A stretch of DNA of 64,000 bases from NCBI RefSeq assembly GCF_016625195.1, contig NZ_JACVUP010000001.1, positions 62,001 through 126,000 on the forward strand. Reading direction: 5' to 3'. Within the stretch, counting starts at the first letter, position 1, and each line of letters opens with the position of its first letter. Source of the stretch: Erwinia sp. S63 (GTDB taxonomy: Bacteria > Pseudomonadota > Gammaproteobacteria > Enterobacterales > Enterobacteriaceae). Below, piece after piece: positions 17,954 through 28,030 of this stretch. Both the position numbers and the translations under genes were made by a program. The notes under the pieces were generated by a model that saw only the letters and a program-made list of their open reading frames with translations, was not told where the DNA came from and made no database searches.

Positions 17954-19213
17954 CTAATGCTCACGCATAATGTCTTTGAGCAGTTGCAGTGCCTTATCGA
18001 ACTGCGGCTGCGGAATCGTCAGCGGATAGAGAAAGCGGATCACATTGCTGTGCACGCCGCAGGTCAGCAAAATCAGCCCTTGTGCCAACGCCTGCAACTG
18101 AATCGCTTTGGTGATTTCCGCTGATGGCCGGCCTGAGACATCCTGAAACTCTGCTGCGATCATCGAACCGTAACCGCGAACTTCCGCAAGTGACTGACAG
18201 CCTGCATCGCGCAAGGTAGCACTGAGCTGTTCGCCCAGTTGGTTAGCGCGAGCGCACAACTGCTCCTCATCAATGATATCCAGCACCGCATGTGCTGCCG
18301 CTATCGCGGGTGGACTGCCCGCATAGGTGCCGCCTAAACCGCCCGGCTCAGGGGCATCCATCACTTCGGCACGCCCGGATACGGCCGATAACGGAAACCC
18401 GCCCGCCAGACTTTTTGCCATGGTGATCAAATCCGGCTGCACTTCATAGTACTCACTGGCAAACAGCTTCCCGGTACGCGCAAATCCGGTCTGAATCTCA
18501 TCGGCGATTAACAAGATGCCGTGGCGATCGCACAAGGCGCGTAACGCAGAGACAAACTCCGGCGGCGCAACATAAAAACCGCCTTCGCCCTGTACCGGTT
18601 CAAAGATGATCGCCGCCACCTGCTGCGGGCTAATATCGCTGCGGAAAATCGCTTCCAGACTCTCCAATGCCTGCTGCACGCTCACATTGTGCAGCGCATT
18701 AGGGTAGTGGGCATGAAACACCGAGCCGGCAAACGGCCCAAAGCCGGTTTTGTAAGGCACGACCTTACCCGTCAACGACATCGTCATATTGGTGCGCCCG
18801 TGGAATGCGCCAGTGAACGCAATAACGCCGGAACGGCCCGTCGCCGCGCGGGCAATCTTCACCGCGTTCTCCACTGCTTCTGCACCGCTGGAAAAGAAGG
18901 TGGTTTTCACCTCGCCGCTCATTGGCACGCGCTGATTAAGCCGCTCAGCGAGATGAATATAATTCTCGTAAGGGATGACCTGAAACGCGGTATGGGTAAA
19001 GCAATCCAGCTGCTGCTGCACGGCCGTCATCACTTTGGGATGACGATGCCCGGTATTCAGCACCGCAATGCCTGCCGCGAAGTCAGTGTATTCACGCCCA
19101 TTCTGATCCCAAACCGTGGCGTTTTCCGCCTTAACCGCATAGAAATCGCACATCACACCCACACCGCGCGGCGTGGCCTTCAATCGACGACGGTGCACAT
19201 CACTGTTGCTCAT
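17954..19213 (-). CDS. puuE: 4-aminobutyrate transaminase, PuuE/GabT family
   Basis: A PLP-dependent class III aminotransferase expected to convert 4-aminobutyrate plus 2-oxoglutarate to succinic semialdehyde plus glutamate. 419 residues from ATG 19213; 19216 is also ATG, but 19213 fits MSN at the PuuE start and spacing from GAGGTG. Visible motifs: GAEAVENAVKIARAATGR and AFHGRTNMTMSLTGK (PLP phosphate site), IFEPVQGEGG, LLIADEIQTGFARTGK, and the Schiff-base lysine in TMAKSLAGGFPLS. The N-terminus ATPRGVGVMC and the C-terminus LLTCGVHSNVIRFLYPLTIP look more like E. coli PuuE than GabT. It stands alone, without puu or gab genes, and is not at this position in E. coli. Confidence 0.85.
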   Translation of the reverse strand: MSNSDVHRRRLKATPRGVGVMCDFYAVKAENATVWDQNGREYTDFAAGIAVLNTGHRHPKVMTAVQQQLDCFTHTAFQVIPYENYIHLAERLNQRVPMSGEVKTTFFSSGAEAVENAVKIARAATGRSGVIAFTGAFHGRTNMTMSLTGKVVPYKTGFGPFAGSVFHAHYPNALHNVSVQQALESLEAIFRSDISPQQVAAIIFEPVQGEGGFYVAPPEFVSALRALCDRHGILLIADEIQTGFARTGKLFASEYYEVQPDLITMAKSLAGGFPLSAVSGRAEVMDAPEPGGLGGTYAGSPPAIAAAHAVLDIIDEEQLCARANQLGEQLSATLRDAGCQSLAEVRGYGSMIAAEFQDVSGRPSAEITKAIQLQALAQGLILLTCGVHSNVIRFLYPLTIPQPQFDKALQLLKDIMREH

Positions 19214-19315
19214 CATTCACCTCGCAATTCACGGGAGCCTGTCATCAGTGTGAGCGGCAGGATGTTTTTTCGCCAGTGAACCACTGCGTGAAAGTCGCTA
19301 CGTTACATTCGCTCT

Positions 19316-19577
19316 GAATGCGAAGGTGTGCGCCACAAAAGCGATGATGAAGTTTGAAGGGCAGGGAAGAAGAGTGCCCACTGGAACGCACGATAAATTG
19401 TCCCCTGATAAACAGTCAGAATGTGGAGGTAAGCACCCCAAAAGCAATGATAAAGTTCTAAAGGCAGGGAAGAAAAGTGCCCACTGAACGCACGATAAAT
19501 CCTCCCCCTGACAAACAGTAAGAATGTAGAGGTATGCACCCCTAAAGCGATGATCAAGTTTGAAAGGCAGGGAAGGC
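19316..19577. repeat. 103-bp tandem repeat, 2.5 copies
   Basis: Units start with GAATG at 19316, 19419 and 19522, exactly 103 bp apart. Each has GAATG-(T)G(G/A)AGGT, then AAAGCRATGATNAAGTT, then GGCAGGGAAG, then (in the two full units) GTGCCCACTG, AACGCACGATAAAT and AAACAGT. The third unit is cut at GGCAGGGAAG, where the foldback element begins, so the two structures share about 10 bp. The period is not a multiple of three and no conserved reading frame is preserved. Confidence 0.85.
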
Positions 19578-19667
19578 CAGTGCGAAGAGCGAAGCGTCCG
19601 CGCCATGGACGGCGCGGCCGATCTGCAGGGATGCGTTAATCCTTCGCGATCGGACTGGCCTTCCCTG
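19568..19667 (+). repeat. Foldback element copy B (two GGA-loop hairpins)
   Basis: Perfect 14-bp arms CAGGGAAGGCCAGT (19568-19581) and its complement (19654-19667). Inner stem GCGAAG (19589-19594) with CTTCGC (19642-19647). Hairpin 1 is CCGCGCC-ATGGAC-GGCGCGG (19598-19617) and hairpin 2 is GCA-GGGA-TGC (19625-19634). It shares the core layout of copies A and C but not the arm sequence. It lies between pta and puuE, both on the minus strand, so the GGA-containing strand is not obviously transcribed here. Confidence 0.85.
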
Positions 19668-19694
19668 TCGTTTACACCGGGCATTCAGCGACAA

Positions 19695-19752
19695 TCGCAC
19701 CCAGCCCACAGCAACAATTACACCCAACAAACAGCAACAACTGCACCCAACC
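19695..19752. repeat. 23-bp tandem repeat beside foldback copy B
   Basis: About 2.5 units of a 23-bp repeat containing (G/A)CACCCARC..ACAGCAACAA. Units start at 19695, 19718 and 19741. The unit resembles the 22-23 bp repeat that follows foldback copy C at 56303 (shared GCACC and CAGCAAC), so it may be a regular part of the composite element. Confidence 0.7.
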
Positions 19753-19775
19753 TTCACCACCCACCAATCTTAAAG

Positions 19776-19811
19776 CAAAAAAAAAGAGCACAAGGTCTAA
19801 CCCTCATGCTC
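19776..19811 (-). terminator. Intrinsic terminator of ackA-pta
   Basis: Read on the minus strand, GAGCATGAGG pairs with CCTTGTGCTC (two G-U wobbles) around a 6-base loop and is followed by ten T residues (the A-run at 19776-19785). This is a strong intrinsic terminator 28 bp after the pta stop. Confidence 0.88.
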
Positions 19812-19838
19812 TCCACATTCAGCGGCAAGAAAAAGAAA

Positions 19839-21983
19839 TTAGCCTTCCGCCTGCTGTGACTGAATTGCGGTCAGTGCGATGGTATAAACAATGTCATCCA
19901 CCAACGCGCCACGTGAGAGATCGTTCACTGGCTTACGCATACCTTGCAACATCGGCCCGATAGAAATCAGGTCTGCCGAACGCTGTACCGCTTTATAAGT
20001 GGTATTACCGGTGTTCAGATCCGGGAAGATAAACACGGTCGCACGACCTGCAACCGCTGAGTTTGGCGCTTTTGATTTCGCCACATCTTCCATAATCGCG
20101 GCGTCATACTGCAACGGACCATCGATCACCAGGTCAGGACGTTTCTCCTGCGCGATACGCGTCGCTTCACGCACCTTCTCAACATCGCTACCCGCACCAG
20201 AGTTACCGGTAGAGTAAGAAATCATCGCCACGCGCGGATCGATACCAAAGGCCTTAGCAGAATCCGCAGACTGAATAGCGATCTCTGCCAGCTGCTCAGG
20301 GTTTGGATCCGGGTTAATCGCACAGTCACCGTACACCAGCACCTGCTCAGGCAGCAGCATAAAGAACACTGAAGACACCAGTGAACTGTTCGGTGCGGTC
20401 TTGATCAACTGCAACGGCGGACGAATGGTATTCGCGGTAGTATGCACGGCACCTGACACCAAACCGTCCACTTCACCGCGCTCCAGCATCATGGTGCCGA
20501 GCATCACGTTATCTTCCAGCTGCTCCTGCGCGACCACTTCGGTCATGCCCTTGCTCTTACGCAGCTCAACCAAACGTGGCACATAATTCTCGCGTACCAC
20601 TTCTGGATCGACAATCTCAATACCTTCACCCAGCACCACACCCTGAGCGGCGGCCACACGCTGGATCTCATCCGGATTACCCAACAGCACGCATGACGCA
20701 ATACCGCGCTCGGCACAAATCGCCGCCGCTTTCACGGTACGCGGCTCGTCGCCTTCTGGCAGCACGATACGCTTGCCCGCTTTACGTGCCAGCTCAGTCA
20801 ACTGATAACGGAAGGCTGGTGGGGACAGACGACGACTGCGCTCGGAGGTGGCGGTGAGTGATTCCACCCAATCGGCATCGATAAAGCTGGCCACATACTC
20901 CTGCACCTTCTCAATACGCTGCGTATCATCCGCAGGCACTTCCAGGTTAAAGCTCTGCAGGCTCAGCGAAGTCTGCCAGGTATTGGTCTTCACCATAAAC
21001 ACCGGCAGGCCAGTCTGGAAGGCACGCTCACACAGACGCGCAATCGGTGCTTCAATCTGATAACCGCCGGTCAGCAATACAGCACCGATCTCGATACCGT
21101 TCATGGCTGCCAGACAAGCTGCAACCAGCACGTCTGGACGATCGGCCGATGTCACCAGCAGTGAACCCGGACGGAAGTGCTCCAGCATATGCGGAATGCT
21201 ACGTGCGCAGAAAGTCACAGATTTCACGCGGCGCGTCTGGATCTCACCTTCGTTAATGATCTCTGCGTTCAAATGACGGCACATATCGATGGCACGCGTG
21301 GCGATCAGATCGAAACTCCACGGCACACAACCCAAAATCGGCAGCGGACTGTTCGCAAACAGCTGTTTAGGATCGATATTGGCGATGCTCGCTTTGGTCG
21401 AATCATCAAAAATTTCTGACAAATCCGGGCGCGTACGACCCTGCTCATCCACGGGCGCGTTCAGTTTATTAATGATCACGCCAGTGATGTTTTTGTTCTT
21501 ACTGCCGCCAAAGCTGCTTTGCGTTAATTCAATGCGCTCTTTCAACTGCGCAGGCGAATCATTGCCCAGCGCCGTCACGAACACGATCTCCGCATTCAGG
21601 GTCTTGGCGATTTCATAGTTCAGCGAAGAGGCGAACTGATGCTTACGGGTTGGCACCAGCCCTTCAACCAACACCACTTCCGCGTCTTGCGCATTGGCGT
21701 GGTAGTTAGCGATGATCTCTTCCATCAACACGTCTTGCTGGTTCGAACCCAGCAGTGACTCAACGCGTGACATCTGCAGCGGTTCAGCGGCAGGGATCGC
21801 GGAGTTTTTACGGATGATGGTGGTGGTCTGATCTGGCGCATCGCCGCCCGCACGTGGCTGGGCAATCGGCTTGAACACGCTCAGGCGAACGCCTTTGCGC
21901 TCCATGGCACGGATCACGCCGAGGCTGACGCTGGTCAGGCCGACGCTGGTGCCGGTGGGGATGAGCATGATTGTACGTGACAC
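19839..21983 (-). CDS. pta: Phosphate acetyltransferase
   Basis: Pta interconverts acetyl-CoA and acetyl phosphate, feeding AckA for overflow and fermentative ATP synthesis. The 714-residue protein has the long enterobacterial form: an N-terminal P-loop-like domain ([21 protein letters not shown]), a central DRTGG domain (around [25 protein letters not shown]) and the C-terminal catalytic PTA domain (about residues 395-710) with [10 protein letters not shown] and [11 protein letters not shown]. It is downstream of ackA by 73 bp in the same operon and ends at a strong terminator. Confidence 0.98.
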   Translation of the reverse strand: MSRTIMLIPTGTSVGLTSVSLGVIRAMERKGVRLSVFKPIAQPRAGGDAPDQTTTIIRKNSAIPAAEPLQMSRVESLLGSNQQDVLMEEIIANYHANAQDAEVVLVEGLVPTRKHQFASSLNYEIAKTLNAEIVFVTALGNDSPAQLKERIELTQSSFGGSKNKNITGVIINKLNAPVDEQGRTRPDLSEIFDDSTKASIANIDPKQLFANSPLPILGCVPWSFDLIATRAIDMCRHLNAEIINEGEIQTRRVKSVTFCARSIPHMLEHFRPGSLLVTSADRPDVLVAACLAAMNGIEIGAVLLTGGYQIEAPIARLCERAFQTGLPVFMVKTNTWQTSLSLQSFNLEVPADDTQRIEKVQEYVASFIDADWVESLTATSERSRRLSPPAFRYQLTELARKAGKRIVLPEGDEPRTVKAAAICAERGIASCVLLGNPDEIQRVAAAQGVVLGEGIEIVDPEVVRENYVPRLVELRKSKGMTEVVAQEQLEDNVMLGTMMLERGEVDGLVSGAVHTTANTIRPPLQLIKTAPNSSLVSSVFFMLLPEQVLVYGDCAINPDPNPEQLAEIAIQSADSAKAFGIDPRVAMISYSTGNSGAGSDVEKVREATRIAQEKRPDLVIDGPLQYDAAIMEDVAKSKAPNSAVAGRATVFIFPDLNTGNTTYKAVQRSADLISIGPMLQGMRKPVNDLSRGALVDDIVYTIALTAIQSQQAEG

Positions 21984-22056
21984 TATAAAAACCTCTCAGG
22001 TGTTGCAGACTAGCCAAAACAACTCCGTCAGCCTGAGCTGACGGAGAGAAGTGTAT

Positions 22057-23259
22057 TTAAGCGGTCAGACGCGCGGCGTCCTGGGCGATAACCAACTCTT
22101 CGTTGGTTGGGATCACCACGGCCGGGCGGGTGCCCTCTTTGTTGATAAAGCCAGACTTACCGAAGCGGGCAGCGAGGTTACGCTCGTGATCCACTTCAAA
22201 GCCCAGCAGACCCAGTTTCGCCAGCGCCAGCTCACGCACCATCGCCGCGTTCTCACCGATACCACCGGTGAACACCACGGCATCCAGACGACCTTCCATC
22301 AGCGCGGTATAGCTGCCGATGTATTTCGCCAGACGATGGCAGAACACGTCCATTGCACGCTTGGCATCTTCTTTGGTCGCGTAGTTATCTTCAACGTAGC
22401 GGCAGTCGCTGGTGACTTCAGTCAGACCCAACAGGCCAGACTCTTTGGTCAGCAGCTTATTGATCGCATCCACGCTCATACCGAGGGTGTCATGCAGGAA
22501 GAACACGATAGCCGGGTCGATATCACCACTGCGAGTGCCCATCACCAGACCTTCCAGCGGCGTCAGACCCATTGAAGTATCGACGCACTGGCCGTTACGG
22601 ATTGCAGAGACTGAACCGCCGTTGCCGAGGTGGCAAGTAATGATATTCAGTTCATTAACTGGCTTGTTCAGCATTTTGGCGGCTTCCTGCGTCACATAGT
22701 AGTGGCTGGTGCCGTGTGCGCCGTAGCGACGAACGCCGTGCTCTTTGTACAGTTTGTACGGCAGAGCATAAAGATATGACTCTTCCGGCATAGTCTGATG
22801 GAATGCCGTATCAAAAACCGCCACATTCTTATCTGACAGATGAGGGAAGTTCTTCAGTGCTTCGTCGATACCGATCAGATGCGCCGGGTTATGCAGCGGA
22901 GCAAAAGAGGAAGCATCTTTAATGCCCTGAATCACCGATTCATCGATGATCACCGATTGAGTCAGCTGCTCGCCGCCGTGAACGATACGATGGCCGATTG
23001 CAGCGATTTGTGCCGAAAGCTCTGGTTTTTGTGCCAGAATAGTTTTAACAATGAAGTTCAGCGCTTCACTGTGCGCCGCACCTGCGCCGAGAGGCGCTTC
23101 TTGTTTGCTGCCTTCCAGTTTCCATTTGATACGCGCTTCAGGTAAATGGAAACACTCCGCCAGACCTGACAGATATTCGTCACCGGTGGCTGGATTGAGG
23201 ATGGCAAACTTAAGAGAAGAGCTGCCGCAGTTCAGAACCAGTACTAACTTCGTTGACAT
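22057..23259 (-). CDS. ackA: Acetate kinase
   Basis: AckA makes ATP and acetate from acetyl phosphate. The 400-residue protein is full length for the ASKHA acetokinase family: N-terminal [12 protein letters not shown] (phosphate loop), HRIVHGGE (substrate histidine), [39 protein letters not shown] and [14 protein letters not shown]. The ATG is followed by the canonical STKLVLVLN. It is the first gene of the ackA-pta operon, transcribed away from yfbV. Confidence 0.98.
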   Translation of the reverse strand: MSTKLVLVLNCGSSSLKFAILNPATGDEYLSGLAECFHLPEARIKWKLEGSKQEAPLGAGAAHSEALNFIVKTILAQKPELSAQIAAIGHRIVHGGEQLTQSVIIDESVIQGIKDASSFAPLHNPAHLIGIDEALKNFPHLSDKNVAVFDTAFHQTMPEESYLYALPYKLYKEHGVRRYGAHGTSHYYVTQEAAKMLNKPVNELNIITCHLGNGGSVSAIRNGQCVDTSMGLTPLEGLVMGTRSGDIDPAIVFFLHDTLGMSVDAINKLLTKESGLLGLTEVTSDCRYVEDNYATKEDAKRAMDVFCHRLAKYIGSYTALMEGRLDAVVFTGGIGENAAMVRELALAKLGLLGFEVDHERNLAARFGKSGFINKEGTRPAVVIPTNEELVIAQDAARLTA

Positions 23260-23598
23260 GGAAGTACCTATTGATTAAAGAGTGGCTAAAAATAACGCAA
23301 TCAGACTAACAGCGTAGCCCATGAATGCTGGTAGATTAATGATTAACATCATGCGGTAGTCAAAAAGAGACCGACATGCAAAAAAATTTCGGTAATTTTA
23401 CGCAGATTTTTGAATTCTGCTTAGCGAAACATGGCTCTAAACCGCTCTTTTATTGAGCTGAAGCTTCCGGTAATGTTGCTAAAACGGCGTCAGAATACCC
23501 ACTGTCACCCGCAAAGACAAAATCTTTTGAAGGATGTCACGTAAAGTTGTGTAGTTATCATTTTATTTTAATCGTTGCAGAATTAGTTGAGGTCTATC
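23260..23598. other. Divergent promoter region ackA/yfbV
   Basis: This 339-bp AT-rich gap must hold the ackA-pta and yfbV promoters. AT-rich direct motifs (GATTAATGATTAACATC near 23334) and poly-A tracts are seen. I find no repeat element and no confident operator. An ArcA- or Fnr-type site is plausible from E. coli physiology but not demonstrable by eye. Confidence 0.4.
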
Positions 23599-24051
23599 AT
23601 GGCGAATGACACAAGCAATCCCGGCTGGTTTGGTTTATTCCAGAACGGTCAGCGTTACATGAAGACCTGGCCAGCCGATAAGCGTCTGGCACCGATGTTC
23701 CCGGAAAACCGCGTGGTGACGGCAACGCGTTTTGCCATCCGCTTTATGCCTCCGCTGGCGATATTCACCCTGACGTGGCAAATCGCCATGGGTGGGCAGC
23801 TGGGGCCAGCCATCGCCACCGCCCTGTTTGCCTGCAGTTTGCCGATGCAGGGATTGTGGTGGCTGGGTAAACGCTCCATCACGCCGTTACCCCCGACGTT
23901 GCTGCACTGGTTCCACGAAGTGCGCGCAAAACTCGAAGAAGCGGGACAGGCGATCGCCCCCGTCGACGGCAAGCCGACTTATCAGGCACTGGCCGATGTA
24001 TTAAAGCGTGCTTTCAAACAGCTCGATCGTACCTTCCTCGACGATCTTTGA
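23599..24051 (+). CDS. yfbV: UPF0208 inner membrane protein YfbV
   Basis: A 150-residue DUF412 protein with two hydrophobic segments (about residues 47-64 and 70-87, around [34 protein letters not shown]) and the conserved [12 protein letters not shown] loop and C-terminal [24 protein letters not shown] 23599 lies 7 bases after TGAGG. The family is linked to macrodomain organisation in E. coli, but the molecular function is unclear. It is divergent from ackA, as in E. coli. Confidence 0.94.
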   Translation: MANDTSNPGWFGLFQNGQRYMKTWPADKRLAPMFPENRVVTATRFAIRFMPPLAIFTLTWQIAMGGQLGPAIATALFACSLPMQGLWWLGKRSITPLPPTLLHWFHEVRAKLEEAGQAIAPVDGKPTYQALADVLKRAFKQLDRTFLDDL

Positions 24052-24202
24052 TCGAACATCCCCTTTTACTGCCAGAGAATGTGTGCAGTAACCGGGTTCA
24101 AATCAAAGAAAAGTGATGCGGGCAAACACGCATCGCTTTCCTTGTGTAATCATTTATCCATTGTTTAAATCTTAAGCGGCCGTGATGGCCCGGGAGCGAA
24201 CC

Positions 24203-24697
24203 GTGGAAATGACCCATGCACAACGACTGATTCTCTCTAACCAATATAAAATGATGGCGATGCTGGAGCCGGAAAATGCTGAGCGCTATCGTCGTTATCA
24301 GACCATTATCGAGCGAGGTTACGGCCTGCAACTGCGCGAACTCGACAAAGAGTTTGGCGAGTTAACTGAAGCCACCTGCCGCCAGCTTATCGATATCATG
24401 GAAATGCACCATGCGCTGCATGTCTCCTGGTCGAACCTGAAAGAAGCCAATAGTATCGAAGAGCGCCGTCTGGCATTTCTCGGCTTTGATGCGGCCACCG
24501 AGGCGCGCTATCTCGGCTATGTGCGTTTTATGGTCAACGTGGAAGGGCGTTACACCCACTTTGATTCTGGTACGCATGGTTTTAATGCACAAACGCCGAT
24601 GTGGGAAAAATACCAACGTATGCTGGCGGTGTGGCACACTTGTCCACGTCAGTATCATCTTAGCGCGAACGAAATCGCGCAGATTCTCAATGCCTGA
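24203..24697 (+). CDS. yfbU: YfbU family protein
   Basis: 164 residues from GTG 24203, 6 bases after GGGAG, giving (M)[20 protein letters not shown] as in E. coli; GTG/ATG at 24182-24185 are upstream alternatives without similarity. This is a conserved, mostly helical, soluble cytoplasmic protein with [34 protein letters not shown] and [14 protein letters not shown]. The function is not established. The hxpA start follows after 14 bp, suggesting co-transcription. Confidence 0.94.
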   Translation: MEMTHAQRLILSNQYKMMAMLEPENAERYRRYQTIIERGYGLQLRELDKEFGELTEATCRQLIDIMEMHHALHVSWSNLKEANSIEERRLAFLGFDAATEARYLGYVRFMVNVEGRYTHFDSGTHGFNAQTPMWEKYQRMLAVWHTCPRQYHLSANEIAQILNA

Positions 24698-24711
24698 ATA
24701 AGGAGCGACGC

Positions 24712-25371
24712 GTGGAGTACAGGGGTTTTCTGTTTGATTTAGACGGTACGTTGGTGGATTCATTACCTGCGGTGATCCGCGCGTGGTCACTGTGGGGCGA
24801 GCGCCAGGGTATTGCGGCGGAAGAAGTCCTGAACTTCATACACGGTAAGCCGGCGATCAATTCACTACGCCATTTTATGGCGGGTCAGTCTGAAGAGGCG
24901 ATTCAGGCGGAGTTTCTCTGGCTTGAGCGTTTAGAAGCAGAAGACACGCAGGGCGTGCAAGCGATTCCGGGGGCGAAAGCGTTACTCGCCACGCTCAATG
25001 AGCTGAGCATTCCCTGGGCTATAGTGACCTCAGGATCGATCCCGGTGGCTCATGCGCGCCACAAGGCTGCGGGTTTACCGATGCCGGAAGTGTTCATTAC
25101 CGCAGAAAACATCAAACTGGGTAAACCGAACCCGGAGCCGTATCTGCTGGGTGCTGAGCGCCTTGGGTTGGCTGCGGCAGAATGCGTTGTGGTTGAAGAT
25201 GCGCCAGCGGGCATTATTGCCGGGTTGGAAGCGGGCAGTGCCGTGGTTGCCGTTAATGCGCCCACGGATGCACCGCGCCTGAATGAAGTCACCTGGCGGG
25301 TGAAAACGCTGGAACCGCTGGTGGTCTCACGTGCTGAAAACGGCACCTTTACGCTTTCCGCCGAAGCTTGA
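24712..25371 (+). CDS. hxpA: Hexitol/sugar phosphatase of the HAD superfamily (YfbT)
   Basis: 219 residues starting at GTG 24712 after AAGGAGCG. HAD motif I is FDLDGTLVDS near residue 8, motif II is VTSGS, motif III lysine lies in KLGKPNPEPYLLGAERLG, and motif IV is VVEDAPAGIIAG. The beta-phosphoglucomutase-like cap lies between motifs I and II. E. coli YfbT/HxpA hydrolyses sugar phosphates such as sorbitol 6-phosphate. It probably forms a transcript with yfbU and ends at a clear terminator. The yfbS transporter gene present beside it in E. coli is missing. Confidence 0.93.
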   Translation: MEYRGFLFDLDGTLVDSLPAVIRAWSLWGERQGIAAEEVLNFIHGKPAINSLRHFMAGQSEEAIQAEFLWLERLEAEDTQGVQAIPGAKALLATLNELSIPWAIVTSGSIPVAHARHKAAGLPMPEVFITAENIKLGKPNPEPYLLGAERLGLAAAECVVVEDAPAGIIAGLEAGSAVVAVNAPTDAPRLNEVTWRVKTLEPLVVSRAENGTFTLSAEA

Positions 25372-25374
25372 CAG

Positions 25375-25398
25375 AACGGGCCATGGCGGCCCGTTTTC
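25375..25398. terminator. Bidirectional terminator hxpA / yfbR
   Basis: AACGGGCC (25375-25382) pairs with GGCCCGTT (25388-25395), followed by TTCT. It separates the convergent hxpA and yfbR. Confidence 0.85.
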
Positions 25399-25997
25399 TA
25401 TAATGGCGTGTCCTGAGAAATTTCATCCAGAGACAGGCTAAAGCTTGGAATGAATATCTCTACAAAGTAATCCATTTCAGGGGAACGACGCTGTGACAGC
25501 GTTTTTTCCAGACGCGCCTTAGCCAGTAAAAATTCGTTATTTCCTGCCGATAGCTCTTCCAGACATTTCACATAGGCGCAAAGCGCGTCAGCTTGCTTCA
25601 CCACCGCCTGTTCGCTCTCGCTATGCAAATGCTCGTCGATCAACGGACGGTAAGCGTCCTGCAATTCGGCCGGCAGCATCTCAATCAGCTTCTGCTGGGC
25701 GATCTTTTCGATCTTCTTATACTCATGAGCAATTTGCGCGTTGTAATACTTTACCGGCGTGGGTAAATCGCCTGTCAGCACTTCACTGGCATCGTGATAC
25801 AGCGCCAGCATCGCAATGCGTTCTGCGTTCAGATTGCCATTGAATTTCTTGTTCTTAATGATCGCCAGTGCATGGGCAACCATCGCCACCTGAAGACTGT
25901 GTTCAGAGACGTTTTCGGTGCGCACGTTGCGCATCAGTGGCCAGCGATTGATCAGTTTAAGACGGGAGAGGTGGGCAAAAAAATGGCTGCGGGTCAT
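25398..25997 (-). CDS. yfbR: 5'-deoxynucleotidase YfbR
   Basis: This HD-domain phosphohydrolase removes the 5' phosphate from deoxyribonucleoside monophosphates and takes part in dNTP balance. 199 residues, full length. The metal and active-site residues are visible: H33 in VSEHSLQ, H68 and D69 in [10 protein letters not shown], and the later aspartate in [13 protein letters not shown]. It is downstream of alaA on the same strand, as in E. coli. Confidence 0.95.
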   Translation of the reverse strand: MTRSHFFAHLSRLKLINRWPLMRNVRTENVSEHSLQVAMVAHALAIIKNKKFNGNLNAERIAMLALYHDASEVLTGDLPTPVKYYNAQIAHEYKKIEKIAQQKLIEMLPAELQDAYRPLIDEHLHSESEQAVVKQADALCAYVKCLEELSAGNNEFLLAKARLEKTLSQRRSPEMDYFVEIFIPSFSLSLDEISQDTPL

Positions 25998-26046
25998 AAA
26001 CGGTTCCTGTTCTCACGGCGGGGAAGGAGGACCTTCCCCGAGATGA

Positions 26047-26085
26047 AAACAGTATATACCCTTCAGACTTCAGGTTGCATGTGCG
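26047..26085. repeat. Truncated ERIC end downstream of alaA
   Basis: A 35-40 bp stretch (GTATATACCCTTCAGACTTC, then AGGTTGCATGTGCGTC) matches the left terminus of the ERIC consensus and then stops. The central dyad and right end are missing. It abuts the alaA stop codon. It is best read as a deletion remnant of a full element. Confidence 0.6.
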
Positions 26086-26090
26086 TCAGA

Positions 26091-27308
26091 TTACTGACGA
26101 TAACCTTGCAAGAAACGACCAAATTTATTGATCGCCATTTCCAGGTCATCGACACGTGGCAAGGTGACGATGCGCACGTGATCCGGCCATGGCCAGTTGA
26201 AGGCGGTACCCTGAACCAGCAGCACTTTCTCTTGTAACAGGAAATCCAGCACCATTTTCTGATCGTCAAAGATGTTAAATTTCTTTGGATCGATGCGCGG
26301 GAACATGTACAAGGCACCTTGCGGTTTCACGCAGCTGACGCCGGGAATATCGTTGATCAATGCCCAGGCACGTTGACGCTGTTCATACAGACGACCGCCA
26401 GGTGCAATAAACTCGCTGATGCTTTGATAGCCACCTAACGCCGTTTGGATCGCATGCTGAGCGGGCACGTTGGCGCACAAACGCATTGACGCCAGCATTT
26501 CCAGTCCTTCGATATAGCCTTTGGCATGTTTCTTCGGACCGTTTAACACCATCCAACCCTGACGGAAACCTGCAACGCGGTAGGTTTTAGACAGGCCATT
26601 GAAGGTCACGGTCAGCAGATCCGGCGCCAGTGCCGCAATCGAATGGTGCTGGGACTCGTCATACAAAATCTTGTCGTAGATTTCATCCGCGAAAATGATC
26701 AGGTTGTGCTGACGCGCAATCTCCACCACTTCCATCAGCAATTCTTTGCTGTAAACCGCACCCGTTGGGTTGTTCGGGTTGATGATCACAATGCCGCGTG
26801 TGCGCGGGGTGATCTTACTGCGGATATCGTCCAAATCCGGGAACCAACCCGCAGACTCATCACACAGATAGTGCACGGCTTTTCCGCTCGACAGCGAAAC
26901 GGCCGCCGTCCATAACGGATAGTCCGGCGCAGGCACCAACATCTCGTCGCCGCTGTTCAGCAATGCTTGCATCGCCTGCACAATCAGCTCAGAAACGCCG
27001 TTGCCAATGTAGATATCTTCGACGGTAACATCGCGCATATCTCGCGCCTGGTAGTGCTGCATAATGGCTTTACGCGCCGAATACAGCCCTTTTGAGTCAC
27101 AATAGCCTTGCGAGCTCGGCAGGTTGCGAATCACATCAACCAGAATTTCATCAGGCGCCTCGAAACCAAACGGGGCAGGGTTGCCGATGTTCAGTTTGAG
27201 AACTTTATTGCCTTCTTCTTCCAGACGCTTAGCTTCTTTCAGTACCGGACCACGGATGTCATAACAGACATTTTCCAGCTTGCCGGATTTATCAATTTGA
27301 AAATTCAT
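26091..27308 (-). CDS. alaA: Glutamate-pyruvate aminotransferase AlaA
   Basis: A PLP-dependent class I/II aminotransferase making L-alanine from pyruvate and glutamate. 405 residues, full length. Visible: NIGNPAPFGFEAPDEI, YIGNGVSELIVQAMQALL, VIINPNNPTGAVYS, FADEIYDKILYD, the Schiff-base lysine in FNGLSKTYRVAGFRQGWM, and the C-terminal substrate arginine in WPDHVRIVTLP. It lies next to yfbR as in E. coli and is divergent from lrhA across a long spacer. Confidence 0.96.
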   Translation of the reverse strand: MNFQIDKSGKLENVCYDIRGPVLKEAKRLEEEGNKVLKLNIGNPAPFGFEAPDEILVDVIRNLPSSQGYCDSKGLYSARKAIMQHYQARDMRDVTVEDIYIGNGVSELIVQAMQALLNSGDEMLVPAPDYPLWTAAVSLSSGKAVHYLCDESAGWFPDLDDIRSKITPRTRGIVIINPNNPTGAVYSKELLMEVVEIARQHNLIIFADEIYDKILYDESQHHSIAALAPDLLTVTFNGLSKTYRVAGFRQGWMVLNGPKKHAKGYIEGLEMLASMRLCANVPAQHAIQTALGGYQSISEFIAPGGRLYEQRQRAWALINDIPGVSCVKPQGALYMFPRIDPKKFNIFDDQKMVLDFLLQEKVLLVQGTAFNWPWPDHVRIVTLPRVDDLEMAINKFGRFLQGYRQ

Positions 27309-28030
27309 TATTACCGCCTTAACGGGCAGAGTCCTTTAACCTGCCACCAAAAACAAACCCGACCAATTTACTCCTCTCAATGTAACAAAAGAAGGGCGGC
27401 TTTAGGTTTTGGCGCGTTTGCCAATGATTCCCACCGTGGGTGGCGTAAAACGCATTCTTCGGCGGTTTATCTGGTTGATAACTCCATCTGTGGTCATTGT
27501 GGTAATATAAAATGCTGGACTTCAAAGCTAACACTGTAAAGTCTCTAATCCATAGGTATTGGAGGTCATTAAGAAATTTTTTATTTACATCCTGCCTAAA
27601 AAACCATTAGCGACCTGATGAAATAGTTAAAGGAATCTTGTTGGATGTCGAATATGTGTACAGGGAGTTTGCAGCCATGGCTGGTGCCAGCAAATGTCAC
27701 GCATTCTTAATCAGTTTAAGGCAGCAGCATTAAGCGCTGTGAAGTGACCTCTTCTGCTGACAACAGCGGCTTAAATAGCATTTACACTGTAACTTTAACG
27801 CTGCTGGTGCAGTTTAAGAACCTGGGAGGGTTAAAAAACGAGCAGCGTTGTGGCAGGATGTGGCGGAAAAGGGATTTGGTCAAAAAATGCGATGATTTGA
27901 TCGAAAACATTTCCCTTTAAAGCGTAAAAATGATTAAGTATAATTTATTATTTGATGCACTTTATCGCTTCGCATCAGCATAACATGATGTTATCTCTTT
28001 TTGACCCGCAGGTCGTTTTCGCGGGAAACT
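27309..28030. other. Long AT-rich spacer upstream of alaA and lrhA
   Basis: Over 700 bp without a convincing gene. The short open frames have no coding character or ribosome site. The region includes an AT-rich stretch with a TATAAT-like box (TAAGTATAATTTATTATT, 27935-27953), a reasonable place for an lrhA promoter about 320 bp before the gene. E. coli lrhA is likewise known for a long untranslated leader. No repeat element or mobile-element remnant is visible. Confidence 0.5.

Noticed and set aside
19298..19684. A 128-codon minus-strand frame across the repeat block between puuE and pta
   Set aside because: It is read through 103-bp tandem units whose period is not a multiple of three, so successive units are read in different frames. 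It has no ribosome site and covers most of the foldback element.
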